From Congeria kusceri (taxonomy: Eukaryota; Mollusca; Bivalvia; Myida; Dreissenidae), in the NCBI GenBank assembly GCA_027627225.1, contig CM051027.1:45322618-45386617 (forward strand): a stretch of 64,000 nucleotides of DNA, in the 5' to 3' direction. Shown here piece by piece: positions 50,899-63,835 of this stretch. How positions within the stretch are numbered: position 1 is the first letter of the stretch; every line of letters starts with the position of its first letter. Under the pieces are notes generated by a model. It worked only from the letters and a program-made list of their open reading frames with translations. It searched no databases and had not been told where the DNA came from. The position numbers were made by a program, and so were the translations under genes.

Positions 50899-52338
50899 TT
50901 AACTCATTACCTCTTAACCCGATTGGTATCTTCACACTTGTTTCTATGTGTTTTTTCTCGAACTTAGTGACGGACATGAACCCGTACGCAATGAACCGTC
51001 TATTTGGTCGGTCGTAATGTCTCTTTCACGAGGACGCTCGGTGTGCCGAAAATAATCAGAATACTGAAATAGATGTCTTGTCAGATGACACATTAAGTCT
51101 CCTCCATAGGGATCGTTAGAAACTACAGCAGATTATAGTTTAGGCATTATTTTGGGATTAAACGAACGTTTGACATTTTAAATTTATCGAGAAAGTACTG
51201 TACAACCCAAATATTGTAATCTTTAACATTAAAATAGCGTTATCCTTATGTTTGACAAATATCCCATAATGTATGTTTACATTGATCATACAGTCAGAAT
51301 ACATATTGCTTTTTGGAAAAGATTTAAATATTCACACGCCATGTACACCTTTATATATGAACCATTGGTCGTGCAATAGTAATATTGTTGTTATGATCGT
51401 TTTCCCAACGAAAAAATATTCTTCTGTTTTATTAAGTTATGCATGATCAATCGTTTCTTTATTTCTGAAAATGTACCCAGTACTTTACAGTATATATACG
51501 TTCAACAACACTTCGCTTCTGTAAAATATATCAATTAAACCGGATGAGAACATTTAATTTACATACACTCTATAATTATGTGTATTTGTATTATTTCAAC
51601 TGAACTTTGTTATTTACAACTCGCTTAAGTCGAACTTTAACTATGGAAAATAATTATCGCCATCCATTTTATATAAATAAATCTCGAGCTTTTAACTCAA
51701 GATTTGTCGAATATGTTTCATAACCCGATTGGTATTTGCACACTTTTTGCTAGGTGTTTTTCTCGAACTAAGTGACGGACACGAACCAAGTTGTTAACAC
51801 GTTGCAAAGATCCTATCACAAGTGCGATCGGAGGATTCTTTGTACGGTAACATTGCACTTGGATATTCATCAGTGACCTATATTAACACTTCCGTCTTGC
51901 ATTAGTTTTCTTTCTTCGTTATAACCATTTGCTCTTGTTTACCGTTATAAAGCACTATGATTGAGCGTGGTAGCGGAAACGCTTCTCAACGGAATCACTG
52001 ATGACCATGATCGAGCGATATATTAAGCAAAGTCATGATACATTGAATATCAAAGGTGTTAAATCAGATGGAACACTCTGAGGACAAATGATATTGATGG
52101 AATACGTTTGAAGAGCGCTATGACTTACACGTAAAAGGTAACCAAGGTCTGGTTATCAATAAATTTAAAGTTTAATGAGGAAAATAAACTTGGTTGTTTT
52201 AAACAACTAAAATCATCGAAGAAACTTCTTTTATTTTATTAAACGTGATCAATATACAGTAACAATATACAATTTTTTAAATAACACAAATTGTTTCGAA
52301 ATGTCATACATATAAATTAAAAAATTCGCATGTCTACA

Positions 52339-52530
52339 TTTTTTGAAGAATTTTACTAAAACGTGATTGATTAATTAAACGTATATTATTTTCTTACTGG
52401 AGTTTATTTCAAATAAATTTTAATACATTTTGAAGAATTTTACTAAAACGTAATTGATTAATTAAAACTATATTATTTTATTTTTGGAGTTTATTTCAAA
52501 TAAATTATATAATATTTTGAAGATAAATAC
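52339..52530. repeat. ~91-bp tandem duplication
   Basis: Two direct copies of ttttgaagaattttactaaa...ggagtttatttcaaataaa, starting near 52341 and 52432, with few differences. AT rich and non-coding. Confidence 0.7.
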
Positions 52531-55239
52531 ATTTATTTAGCAATTAAATATAAAGGTCTATTGGTCTGCTTTGTTTTTGTTTCTCAGTTTAAGACACCAT
52601 TTATATACAATTAAAATTATTAAGAAAAATAGCGTATTCAACTGATTTTAACAGCTTCATCAAACTGAAGTATGTTTCCTTGATTTAATTAAATAACGCT
52701 CTAATCAATTGATAAATGCACACATGTGTTAATTTTCATGCTCATAAAGCTAGTAATCAATTTAATTGAACCTATTTCAGAACTCTTCTTGCGCAGTTTA
52801 ACTTCTCCGTCATTTTCTGTTAGCTTGGGGCTATATTGTATGATCCCCTATCAATTGAAAGCAATAAAACATCGGAAAACGAGGCTGGGTTTCGGCAATG
52901 ATCGGCTGCAATTGCCGATGCGGTTAAGTGGATTATAAGATTTCCAATAGCGCACCAGAGTGGCGGTTATTCTTCCATATGGTTCGTAAGTATATTTTTA
53001 CCCGCACATGGAAGTTGCGTGCATGTTACGTTGACGTCATTACTAATGTGTTTAACACATTATGTTAGAATTATATTTTAAGTGTTGTATTTATTTATTT
53101 ATGTGAACAAAAACCTAATTATATGCAGATAATAATAAATGTTACATTAAACCATTTGGCTTCCTCCAATAAGAGAAAGACGAAACATGCTTAAAATAAT
53201 TCATTGGTATATGACATTTTAAAACCTTATAATTAGATTTAACTATTCAACCCCATTATCTAATAGTCAAATTTGCTTTTGTTTTGCATTCATGTTCACT
53301 TAGAATTGCTTTACGACCAAAGAAATGACAACACTACAAATATTTAATTCGACCGTTCAGACTGGTAAACTTTATTAATCTCATTACCGGTCAATTAATA
53401 CCAATACCACGAGTCTGTTTATGTGACAGGCGGACGACACTGACTGAAATGACCAAAAATTCCAATCGCTCGTGATATGCTTCTCTTCTGTGCCTCATTT
53501 TAGCGTGGAACGAATCAGACCTTACAATGGATGTTGTTACACTTTACATTGAATTGGAATGCCATGTGATATATATGTATTTACACTTTGCTTTATATAT
53601 TACATGTGTGCAAAGTGTGATGCTTGATGGTCTATAAAACGGGGTTAAACACTGAACAAATGATCATTTATTACCCAAAAGCTTATACAGCTTATTTCTC
53701 ATTAGTTTGCGACTAATATGTTCCATACGAGTTATTTTACTTACAGTCGAATTGATAACATCAGATATGTAATTTCTTATATATCGAACAGTACAACGTA
53801 AGAACTGTATGAGGCCTGTAGCAAAGCCGATAATGTGCTGTCTAAATTAGATTCTTTGAAATGTACAGGGATATCATGAACCATCCATGTATTAAACGTT
53901 TGAATACTGCTTTGTATGTCGTTGAGAAAGTAATGGTATTACAATTCAAATTTTATTCTATGTTAGTACTATTTTTTTGCAATATGGGTTGTTCGTTGCG
54001 TAATAAAAGCAATTTTAACAAGGTGGTACATGCAGAAGTGCGTCTACAGGATGTTTAAAATAGATTCATTGAGCTTATGCAAGTAATTGCATTTCCGTTT
54101 TAATCCACGTAGTGCTTATTGGCAACAAATCGTTGTTTCGACAAGTTTCTATTTTAAAAGATTATATCCTTAAATGTTTAGAATTTTGAATTGTATTTTC
54201 CTAAAACATTGGGATAAGAAAGGTTGCTGACATATTTATTGATATACGGAATCGTGGTTCTGCCAATAATTTGTATAAATTATAAATCATGTGTTTTAAG
54301 TTGTTACTGTTATTTGATAGTTGTATCATACTTAACTGTAAGAACGAACGTTTATTTGTGTATGACTGTACATTATTTTCTGCATACAACACAAAGCTGA
54401 TCACTCTTCACATAATTAACGAACGGAGACTTTAGTATGAAGAATATCGTACATGAAAGATCGACTGATGGTTATTGAAATGACGAATGTGTAGAATGGT
54501 ATCTCGCACCATACAATGAACATGTATTTAAAGTACACAAAACTAATGCAGTATTTATAGTTTGCTCGATAAACACTATTCTATATAGAAATGCATTAGA
54601 TTGTTGTTCTAGGAATTGTACATCGACAGCTCATTCGGGATTAGTCGGGTTATTGCAAAACTATTACTATGCATCTTTAATATGTTAAATTGACAATTTG
54701 TAACAAAACTGAATTGTGAGTTATTTTTCTCAAGAATATCTAAACTCTAGAAAAGGAAATTAAACAAGTATTCATTGCCAGTGGGAAATAGACTGATATC
54801 CATGCCGAATACGTCTTGGTTATTGTTTACTGTCTTAACTAATCCATTGTACTATGATTGGTAACAATTTCTCGTGTCCAGTATAAACCTGAATTAAACG
54901 TATAATGATATTCTATAAAGGTGTTTAGACAGCATCTATCACTATTGTACTTTGCTGGTCACAATTATACTTACATTATCTATTTACGATTTTCAGTTGA
55001 ACATTTTAATGTAACATGAAAAATAAGGAATAAGAACCGCGTATTACTATTTTCCATTAAGTCAAGATACATTAAATATGTAATTGTACTTACATGTATT
55101 TGTACCGTGTTGACTACTAACATAAAACATTGCCATTTAACGAAGCATAATGTAGCTTCATAGTGTGAAATGAAATAGAAACACATCTTTCCCAGAGTGC
55201 TAGATTTGTTGTCACACTGCTTATATATACACATATATC

Positions 55240-55420
55240 CCAAAGCGGACCCATAATTTCGTTTCTGTAGGGCTGCTTGAAAAATTGGGGATAACCCCAA
55301 ATTGTAATGCATCACACATTTCTACGACTTTTTCCTATTTAAGCTTTACACCAAACTATTTCCATGAGCGGACCCTACGTTCCTTTTTCGTAGGGCTTGT
55401 ATAAATGGGAATTCTTTAAA
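55240..55420 (+). repeat. Duplicated leader segment of the LINE
   Basis: agcggaccc...cgtttctgtagggct...aaattgggga (about 55246-55290) recurs as agcggaccc...cctttttcgtagggct...aaatgggaa (about 55368-55412). This is a two-copy leader repeat, as LINE promoters often have. Confidence 0.45.
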
Positions 55421-56329
55421 ACATACAAACTATGTGGTGTTTTATACACGTATCGAAATAAACATTTTATTAGACGAAATTATATTGATTGAATGGTACG
55501 AATGTATAATGACTGAATGGTACATTTATAACAGCTGTATTTTAAACAAATTTATTTCATCACACAAAACAGATTTTGACAAATTATGTTAATAGTTATG
55601 TCTTCTAGTTAGAAATTGTATATCCATACCATGTATAGAGTGAACGGTACACCTATTACAATATTATAAACTATCTGACAGAATTAATCTGACCTGCGTA
55701 GTTCAACAACGATAATTGTGTTCTTTTCTTTAAATAAATCAGCGAGTATCGTGTTAGAATATACGATAGATGTAAAAATTGTCCACTCTATATGCTTATA
55801 GTCAGCTGTCATTTGAACATATCTGCGGAATACATGTATCTCGTGCAAAATGTTTTGAACTCGTTGAATAATTAATAACCAAAGTTTTGTTATATCCGAT
55901 TAACAGTGTTGTCCCTAGAGTAATTAATTTGCTGATTGTACAATGTATACTACCATACAAAGTATGAACGAATCAAATTGCTTCTGTTAGATTATTTACC
56001 AACTTATTGTTATAATTACAGATAACAATGTGATTCCTTTCCAAAAAGTAATGTACAATACAGCGTACAAAGTCTTAACCTATTTAGCTCATTGTGCACT
56101 ATTCAAAAGTATTAGATTTCTGACATAGTGTGCAAATATTTTTCGGAAGTATATTTTGTATTACCGAATGTGTACGGTGTATATGTACAAAAACTGTAAT
56201 ATACATGTACATTTCTTAAATATATTATTGTACTTATGTATCTTTGTATAACTGATTTTGCACGCTGTATCTGCATAGCAACCTTATAAATACATTTATG
56301 TACTTTCTAAATAACAGTGGCCACTAAGA

Positions 56330-56560
56330 ATGCCGTTTATTACACTTGTGGCACTTGTAAAATATATGAATGACCAGTTCATATCTACAATGACCATTTA
56401 TATACTATTATACTTTTTTATAACCTTTTTCATTCCCATTGTCTACTTATTTTACTGTCTAAAGGATGGAGGATTGTATGATGCTCTTAGGATTATTGTA
56501 ACTCGTGAAAATAACGCATTGCATTCACTTTTCCTACTGTGTTATGATGGACACTCATAA
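56330..56560 (+). pseudogene. Hydrophobic leader frame of the LINE
   Basis: 76 codons in the same frame as the endonuclease-RT frame at 56588 and separated from it by one TAA (56558-56560). It has two strongly hydrophobic stretches (FISTMTIYILLYFFITFFIP and a shorter one). It could be a remnant ORF1 or an N-terminal extension cut off by the stop. Not recognised. Confidence 0.35.
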
Positions 56561-56587
56561 CATTTTACCAAGATAAAGTCAATCGGA

Positions 56588-59500
56588 TTGTTTTTTGCAT
56601 CTTTTAACTTGCTTGTTCTAATATCACTGTACAAAAACGAAATTGCCCTGGAGTCGAGTCTTCAAAACATTAATTGTCAATCTCAACTTTTCCGGCGCAT
56701 ACAACGACCTCATACACACATTATATTGGGCGAGCGCTACATTTCTAATGTATTTTTCGTAAGAAGAATATATTTTTCTTTCTTAACAGTCGTGTTCGTG
56801 ACATGGCTTAAAGTAATCTTGATGCTTTCCGGGGATATCGAACCAAATCCAGGCCCTGTATCGCTTAGTTCTCTTAATTCCTCTGTCACTGAGTCTAACA
56901 CCTTGTCCGAAATTTTGGCAATGCATAACAACTTTTCGTTTATTCAGTATAATGTGCAGAGTATAAGGCACAAGATGGAAATTCTTACAGCAGAGCTTTC
57001 GAATTTCGATCTATTATCCTTTTCTGAGACGTGGCTTAACAACTCTATCGAAACTGATGAACTCCTTATCCCCTCATATCATTCCCCTGAGCGCAAAGAC
57101 CGAATACATGATAGTCACGGTGGCGTTATGTTATATGTAAAAGATTCTATCCACTACGAACGCAGATTTGACCTTGAACTTAATTCATTAGAATGCATTT
57201 GGATTGAAATCCACTTTAAGAGTAAAAAGCGTGCCCTATTTGGGTTATTTTATAGATCACCAAACGCAGATGCATCATACACGAATTTAATTGACGATTC
57301 TATTGGTTTAGCAGTCGAAACCGGCATTTCTGATATCATAATAACCGGTGATTTTAACCTAAATAACAGCCAACCTATATTAATTAGAAAACTAGATTCT
57401 TGGTGTCAAGAGTACAGTCTTGTTCAAGTTATTGACGAACCAACGTATTTTACGGAAAGGTCTTCGTCAATTCTGGATTTATTATTAGTTAGTAATCCAG
57501 AAAGCCTGGCATTATCAGGTGTCGGCGAACCTTTTATTGATCAACACCATCGCTACCATTGTCCTAGATATGGTCTATTTAAATATAATAAGCCAAATGC
57601 GAAAGCATATGAGCGTCATTTATGGAAACATGACGATGGTAATTACGATATGTTACGTGAAAGTTTTTCTACATTTGATTGGAATACTATTGCAAGTATT
57701 GATGTTGACACATATTGCACTAATATCACCGATACTATTATCGGTAATGCTAAACATTGTATCCCAAACAGGATAATAAAAATAAAACCGCGTGATGCTC
57801 CCTGGCTCAATACACAGATACGCCGTATGATAAGAAAACGAAAACGGGCTTACCGATATGCAAAATCGAAAAATTCTGACTATTATTGGTCCAAATTTCG
57901 AACAATAAGAAACAAGACCATATTATTAATTAGACAAGCTAAAGAGAATTACTACGAAAGGTTAAGTGTAAAACTTAAACACAACAAACTTGCACCTAAG
58001 ACTGGTGGAGGATTCTTAAGTCATTTATCAATAAGCCTAATAATAACATTATATCTGCGCTCGTGTATCCTGCCGACAACTCCACTTCAACTGATTGTTG
58101 TGAGAAAGCGAACATTCTAAACAACTTTTTTGAAAGTCAGTCAAAAATTTACATTAATAACGACGACTCACCGCAGCCCATCTATGTACCAATTGCAAAC
58201 TCGCTCGAGTCGATCATTATCACACCTACTGATGTTCACGATATTCTTAAGTCAATTTCTGTTGACAAAGCGTCTGGGCCTGATGGTATAAGTAACCGTA
58301 TTTTAAAAGAGTGTCGGGTTGAACTGTCCACTCCTCTATGTGACTTCTTTAATTTCTCGCTCAACAAATGTATATTGCCCAGCTGTTGGAAAGAAGCTAA
58401 TGTCAGTGCAGTTTTTAAAAAGGGTGATCCAAAAGTAGTAAGTAACTATCGACCAATTTCGCTGCTTAATACAATGGAAAAAGTTATTGAAAAAATAATA
58501 TTTAAACATGTTTATAACCATCTCATTATAATAATAGAATACTTACCTCATTTCAGTCCGGGTTCTTGCCGGGTGACTCTACCACAAATCAACTTACCTA
58601 TATATACGATACGTTCTGCAAAGCCCTTGACAATGGGCTAGAGGTTAAAGCTATCTTTTTTGACATCAGTAAGGCCTTTGACAAGGTCTGGCACCAAGGT
58701 CTGTTACTCAAACTCCAAGCTATTGGCATTCGCGGAAAGTTACATTCTTGGTTTGTAAACTACCTACATGGAAGACGCCAACGCGTAGTGCTCCCAGGCG
58801 CATGCTCTAACTGGGCCACACTTGAAGCTGGTGTCCCCCAGGGCTCTATATTAGGGCCCTTATTATTTTTAATCTTTATAAACGATATTGTTAATGATAT
58901 CCAAAATAATATTCGCCTTTTTGCTGACGACACATCCTTATACATAATTATAGATGACCCTAACACCTCAAATGCAATATTACAAAACGACATCGACAAA
59001 ATATCTAACTGGGCTCTAAAATGGCATGTTGCATTTAACCCCTCCAAGTCAGAAACATTAACTTTCTCAAGAAAACACAACCGAATCAATATCACTTTAC
59101 AATGCTCTCCACAAATATACTAGATGTCAGTTGTCATAAACATCTCGGAGTTATTCGTTCGAACGATTGCAAATAGCACATGCATATTAAATATATAACA
59201 GACACAGCCTGGAGTAGAATTAATATTATGCGCAAATTGAGATTCAAACTTGACCGAAAATCGCTCGAAATAATTTATACATCGTTTATACGCCCCTTAT
59301 TAGAATACTCAGATGTAATATGGGATAATTGTACCCAGGCAGAAAAACACGAATTAGACAAAATTCAAAACGAAGCGGCACGAATTGCATGCGGATCATC
59401 AAAATTAGTTTCCCTATCAGAATTACATAACGAAATTAAATGGGAACCTTTGCAAGATCGACGCGATAAACATCAACTTATATTATTTTACAAAATGCAC

Positions 59501-60073
59501 AATTTACTTACACCTCAGTATTTGATGGATCTGGTACCTCAACATATTGGTTCTGTTTCTAGGTATAATCTTCGAAACGCTAATGATCTTCGTACATCAG
59601 AAACTAGATCTACTCTTTATTATAATTCGTTCTTACCCGCAGTTATTAGAAAATGGAATAGTTTACCAGAATTAGTAAAAAATAGCGACTCGTTGAATAT
59701 CTTTAAATACAATCTTAACCGAAACGTAGTCAAGAACCCTTCGTACTATTATGTCGGTAAGCGCTATCTACAAATACTTCATACGAGGCTAAGAACCAAT
59801 TCAAGTTCGCTAAATGAACATCTCTATGTAAAACATGTCGTTGCTTCTCCACTGTGTTCCTGTGGTGATATTGAATCGAATCATCACTTCTTTTTTATGT
59901 GCCCATATTTTAACACAATACGAGCTAAATTAATTAAAAATATTTATAGAATAAGTCGCAACGTAGACCTCAATGTAATATTATTCGGCAATATAAATCT
60001 AGACGATAATGTAAATTCCACCATATTTCTTCACGTCCAAGAGTATTTAACCGAATCCCGACGATTTTCTTAA
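56588..60073 (+). pseudogene. LINE ORF2: 2A-like leader, endonuclease, reverse transcriptase
   Basis: The frame opens at 56588 (TTG or an upstream start). Residues ~63-80 are hydrophobic, followed by SGDIEPNPGP (2A-like). Endonuclease motifs follow: FIQYNVQSI, SFSETWLN, GGVMLYVKDS, GLFYRSP, IITGDFNLN, and a DQHHRYHCP end where SDH-P is expected. RT motifs: VFKKGDPKVVSNYRPISLL, FFDISKAFDKVWHQGLLLKL, AGVPQGSILGPLLFLIFIND and LFADDTSLY. The C-terminus has a CSCG...HHFFFMCP zinc-knuckle-like motif. Breaks: one-base losses or gains near 58002, 58520 and 59100, and TAG at 59174-59176. The style fits the CR1/Crack/Daphne side of the Jockey group; the clade is not certain. Confidence 0.85.
56834..56857 (+). 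other. 2A-like ribosome-skipping peptide (DIEPNPGP)
   Basis: Codons 83-90 from 56588 encode DIEPNPGP, matching the 2A consensus D-x-E-x-N-P-G-P, preceded by LKVILMLSG, which also fits functional 2A contexts. At such sites the ribosome fails to join Gly to the last Pro, releasing the leader from the downstream protein. 2A-like peptides are known in APE-type LINEs of several invertebrates. Confidence 0.85.
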
Positions 60074-61250
60074 CAATCCGATTCCGATTCCGTCGTCAGC
60101 TGTTTATTTATTCCGTGCATCACCAGTCCTCCACTCCTTGTTTTGTTTTTTATTCTTTTTTTGTGTTTGTTTGTTTGTTTGTTTGTTGTTTTGTTTGTTT
60201 TTTACTCGCCTCACTCGTTTGTCTTTCTAAAACTTAGAATACCTATAACATATACATCTTTATCTGGCTTCAATGCGTGTTGTTTGTTCTATAAAATCTT
60301 GCCATCTATATGTGTAAAAACTATTTCAAGGAGAGAAACCATATAAGAATTTAATTCTTTCGTTTCAATCCTTTTCTTATTCTTATTGCATTGTGCATCT
60401 ATTTGTATATTTGCTAGTTGTACAAGAGAAATAAATGTGTTTAAACCATGCCGAAGCTGGTTCGTAAAATACGCTATATAGACATACAGTATTTTGTTTT
60501 ATTTAAAACTGTGGTAATTTATTTAATAAAGTTCATCGTTAGGAACCATGATCTTTTTGAAACAATGACAAATACATTACAAATTATACTTACTATCATA
60601 TCTGATGTCGATGACTTAGGTGATTGAATGCGGCAGTGTCCGTTGTAAATCTGAGACGCCTATACACGCGGTGTGTGTCATGCGCACCATGCCTATCATG
60701 CAGAATATTCTGTATACAATAACTTGAACCATTTTAACAATTGGTACAATTTAACTTGAACCATTAAATTATGCTAGGAATTAAACGTACATTGATATAA
60801 TGTGTGTTATTTTAGTTCTGTCACAATTAACTGAAATTTGTTACATTAATTAAATTTATTAAATATTTGAATTTACCAAAATGATTTTAAATTTCCAGAC
60901 TGGATTGTATTTGAAAAAAAAACTACCAAAAATCCAAACAATGTATAAAACATCATTCTTTTAGTTCTTTATTTTTGTTTCATTCAAACATTAATCAAAC
61001 TCTGTAACTACGGTTCATGTGTTAGTCACAATATAGCACGAACACGAGTATAAAGTGGATGAATTTTCCTAAAGTTGATGGGGGAATAGAAGGAACAACA
61101 ATATATTTTGAAAGAGGCTCTCTGTTAAAAATCATTGAAAATCGTTTCCTTGAATTCTATTTCAACGGAATAATGTATTCTCTTTTATTACTATTTGCAA
61201 TGCATTCACCCTTTCCAGGCGGTGACTCCCGTTTTAATCAAATCTGTTGT

Positions 61251-63333
61251 AATGCCCCCGAAGGGAACTTCGGGGTCATATAGTAATCGCATCGTCCGTC
61301 CGTCTGTCCGACTGTCCGTCTGACCGTCTGTCCGTCTGTCCGTCCGTCCGTCCGTCCTTAAAGCTTATTGTGTGGAGCATAACTCCATTAGTATTGAAGG
61401 TATTCAAATGAAACTTCATGTAATGATAGAGGACATTGAGAGAAAGTGCAAAGTACAAATATGACAACTCTTTTTTCAATATTTACGGAGTTATTGCCCT
61501 TTGTTTAATTTTCTTGTGCGAAGCATATCTCAATTAGTATTGAAGTGATTCAAATGAAACTTCATATAATGATAGAGGACAGTGAGAGGAAGTGTAAAGC
61601 ACAAGGACCACAACTCGTTCTCCTATATTCACGGAGTTATTGCTCTTTGTTGTATTTTCTTATGTCAAGCATTATTTTTCTTGTGCGGGGCATAACTCCA
61701 TTAGTATTAAAGGGATTCAAATGAAATTTCAGATATTGCTAGAGGATAATGAGAGGAGGTGCATAGCACAAGAACCATAACTATTTCTTCAATTTTTACA
61801 GATTTATTGCTCTATGTTTAATTTTTGTGTGCTAAGCATAACTTCATTAGCATTGAAGGGATTCAAATGAAACTTCATATTATAAAAGAGGACACTGAGA
61901 GAAAGTGCAGAGCATAAGGACCACAACATTTTCTTCAATATTTACTAGGGATGGGACCGAATACTTGAATATTCGAATATTCGAATATTGGATAATATTC
62001 GAATATACAAAAACGAATACGAATATTCGATTTTCTCATTTATTTAAAGAACAAAATTTCTGTAAAAATCATGTTTTTTTCCAGTTTGATTGCAAAGTTA
62101 ACATGAATTCCTGTCGTATTTCCTAGCAGGTGGGCGGGGGCAGTGGAACGTTTTTACAACACATGCTTAACAAGTCCAATTAACGACAATTGATAATTGG
62201 CAGGAGGGGGGGGGAGGGGCACGTCTGTACAAGGGCCGCGATTTAACGGTCTGTAGGAGACGCGAATATGACGCATTGTATCCACAAATAACAAAACTGG
62301 GCCATGTTGTGATAACGGGCTCACAATTTGCACAAGGCGTACATTGTTGTTTATTATCCTTAAGTGACATCTATACGGTTAACTTGTTTACAGTAAATTA
62401 CAATTACTCACTAAGTAAACCAATCAAAATGAATCTATTATCAGCCAATCAATTTCTGTAACAAATTAGCATGATCTGGTCAATCTTACTATACGTCACT
62501 TGTAAATTATTCTCCATTATATCAACACCGTATATTATACAAGAGTCTTTATTATTAAACAATGCCACCATCACGTGCTTGGAAGTACTTTATGCGGTCA
62601 TTAGACAAAACCCAGGCAACGTGTAATCTGCACAGCAGATACAAGCTTCATGGTTCTGAAAACAAACGGAACGATTAACAAATTAATTAACAATACATTT
62701 AATAATATCTTACATTTCTTTATATTTGCCTAACACTCACAATGCTATATTGCTCATTTACCACTGAAAGAAGGTAAAACAACTACGTACACGTAGTATA
62801 CATATTTCGGATAATACATATTTGGACAGGGTGCCGTATATAGTAGTATATAGTAGTATTTACAAAACGAATATTCGAATATATTCGAATACCTAAAACG
62901 AATATTCGAATATTGATTTCAGTATTCGGTCCCATCCCTAATATTTACGGAGTAATTGCCCTTTGTTCATTTTTGTTGTGCAGAGCATTACACCATTAGT
63001 ATCGAAGGGATTTTAAATGAAACCAAATATATTGATACAGGACACTGAAAGAAAGTGCAGAGTACAAGGACCATAACTCTTTTTTCAATATTTATGGAGT
63101 TATTGCCCTTTAGTTAATTTTCTTGTGCAGTGCATAACTCCATTAGTATTGAAGTGATTTTAAATAAAACCACATATATTGATAGAGGATGTTAAGAAGA
63201 AGTGCACAGTACAATGACAATAACTCTTTTGTAGGAAGCATCATTTTTGCCAACATGTAACCGACATTGTGTTGCCTTAATCTGACAAGCATATGCTTCG
63301 GGGGCATTCGTCACATCCTGTGACAAGCCTTGT
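61251..63333 (+). mobile_element. Pearl/HINE (Helentron-related) element B, split by a hAT element
   Basis: The head is a palindrome (cccccgaagg-gaacttcggggtc), followed by a (gtcc/gtct)n run (61293-61357). Then come ~150-bp monomers (cataactccattagtattgaag...agagaaagtgca...ttacggagttattgccctttg) starting near 61379, 61525, 61689, 61838, 62987 and 63132. The tail has cttcgggggcattcg, the perfect hairpin gtcacatcctgtgac, then aagccttgt. The flanks share tgttgt. The empty paralogue is near 25795. The architecture equals element A although the sequences differ. Without the nested hAT the element is about 1.08 kb. Confidence 0.7.
61946..62940. mobile_element. Non-autonomous hAT element nested in the HINE
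   Basis: 995 bp with a perfect 20-bp terminal inverted repeat starting TAGGGATGGGACCG. It is flanked by the 8-bp duplication atatttac (61938-61945 and 62941-62948), the target length of hAT elements. Inside each end are repeated gaatattcgaatattc motifs. The interior has no transposase frame. It splits one ~150-bp HINE monomer. Confidence 0.88.
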
Positions 63334-63577
63334 TGTTTTATGTACACATTTATTATAAACCTATAGATATTCTGACTAAATACTGGTATATTTTGGTATT
63401 AAAGACAACTGGCCAGAAATAATTGCCGTATTGCACACTGTATCCATATTCAACGACTGAAAAACTGACCCACTATTACGTGCGCTGACACGTATTCATG
63501 CCCGTTCTTTAAAAAGGTACTAATTTTTGATATTTTTTTGGGTAGACTTAATACAATCATTTGCATATATACCATAA

Positions 63578-63835
63578 ATGGACTATAACATGACTGTGAT
63601 GTTTCGTAGCGATTTAGCCTTACACAATCAACTCGAGCGATACATCCCACCGGTACACCACAGTTATGATTCTGAACAATTGTTTCGTGCACGTGCGAAT
63701 GAAATTCCTACACAGTCAGCTAATCCTGTTCAGTCTCATACAATTGGATCAGTATTGCCTAGCTTTGATTTAGGGGAAATAATTGTGTATTGTATTAACA
63801 AAGAAACAACGATGTTCGTCATGTTTACTTCGTAA
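63578..63835 (+). CDS. Uncharacterised open frame shared with a decayed paralogue
   Basis: 85 codons, ATG to TAA, with LALHNQLERYIPPVHHSYD as its most conserved stretch. The paralogue near 26615-26880 shares the beginning but has an extra ~20 bases and several frameshifts. No domain, signal peptide or family is recognised. It may be an exon of the ancestral duplicated gene or simply an open stretch of repeated DNA. Confidence 0.25.
   Translation: MDYNMTVMFRSDLALHNQLERYIPPVHHSYDSEQLFRARANEIPTQSANPVQSHTIGSVLPSFDLGEIIVYCINKETTMFVMFTS

Larger units (their letters stand above)
54810..60445 (+). mobile_element. CR1/Jockey-type LINE with 10-bp target duplication
   Basis: 5636 bp bounded by a perfect direct repeat ccatgccgaa (54800-54809 and 60446-60455). 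The empty paralogue at about 24955 has the same sequence once. The element has a long 5' leader (to about 56.3 kb), a hydrophobic N-terminal frame, an endonuclease-RT protein with an N-terminal 2A-like motif, and a 3' region with a (tttg)n run and aataaa near the end. Three frameshifts and one stop make this copy dead, but its length and intact ends suggest a full-length, fairly recent insertion. Confidence 0.85.

Noticed and set aside
54980..55315. 111-codon minus-strand frame in the LINE leader
   Set aside because: It is antisense to the LINE 5' region, lacks recognised features and could not be compared with other copies.
60143..60346. Short hydrophobic frame after the LINE
   Set aside because: It is produced by the (tttg)n-like run in the LINE 3' region.
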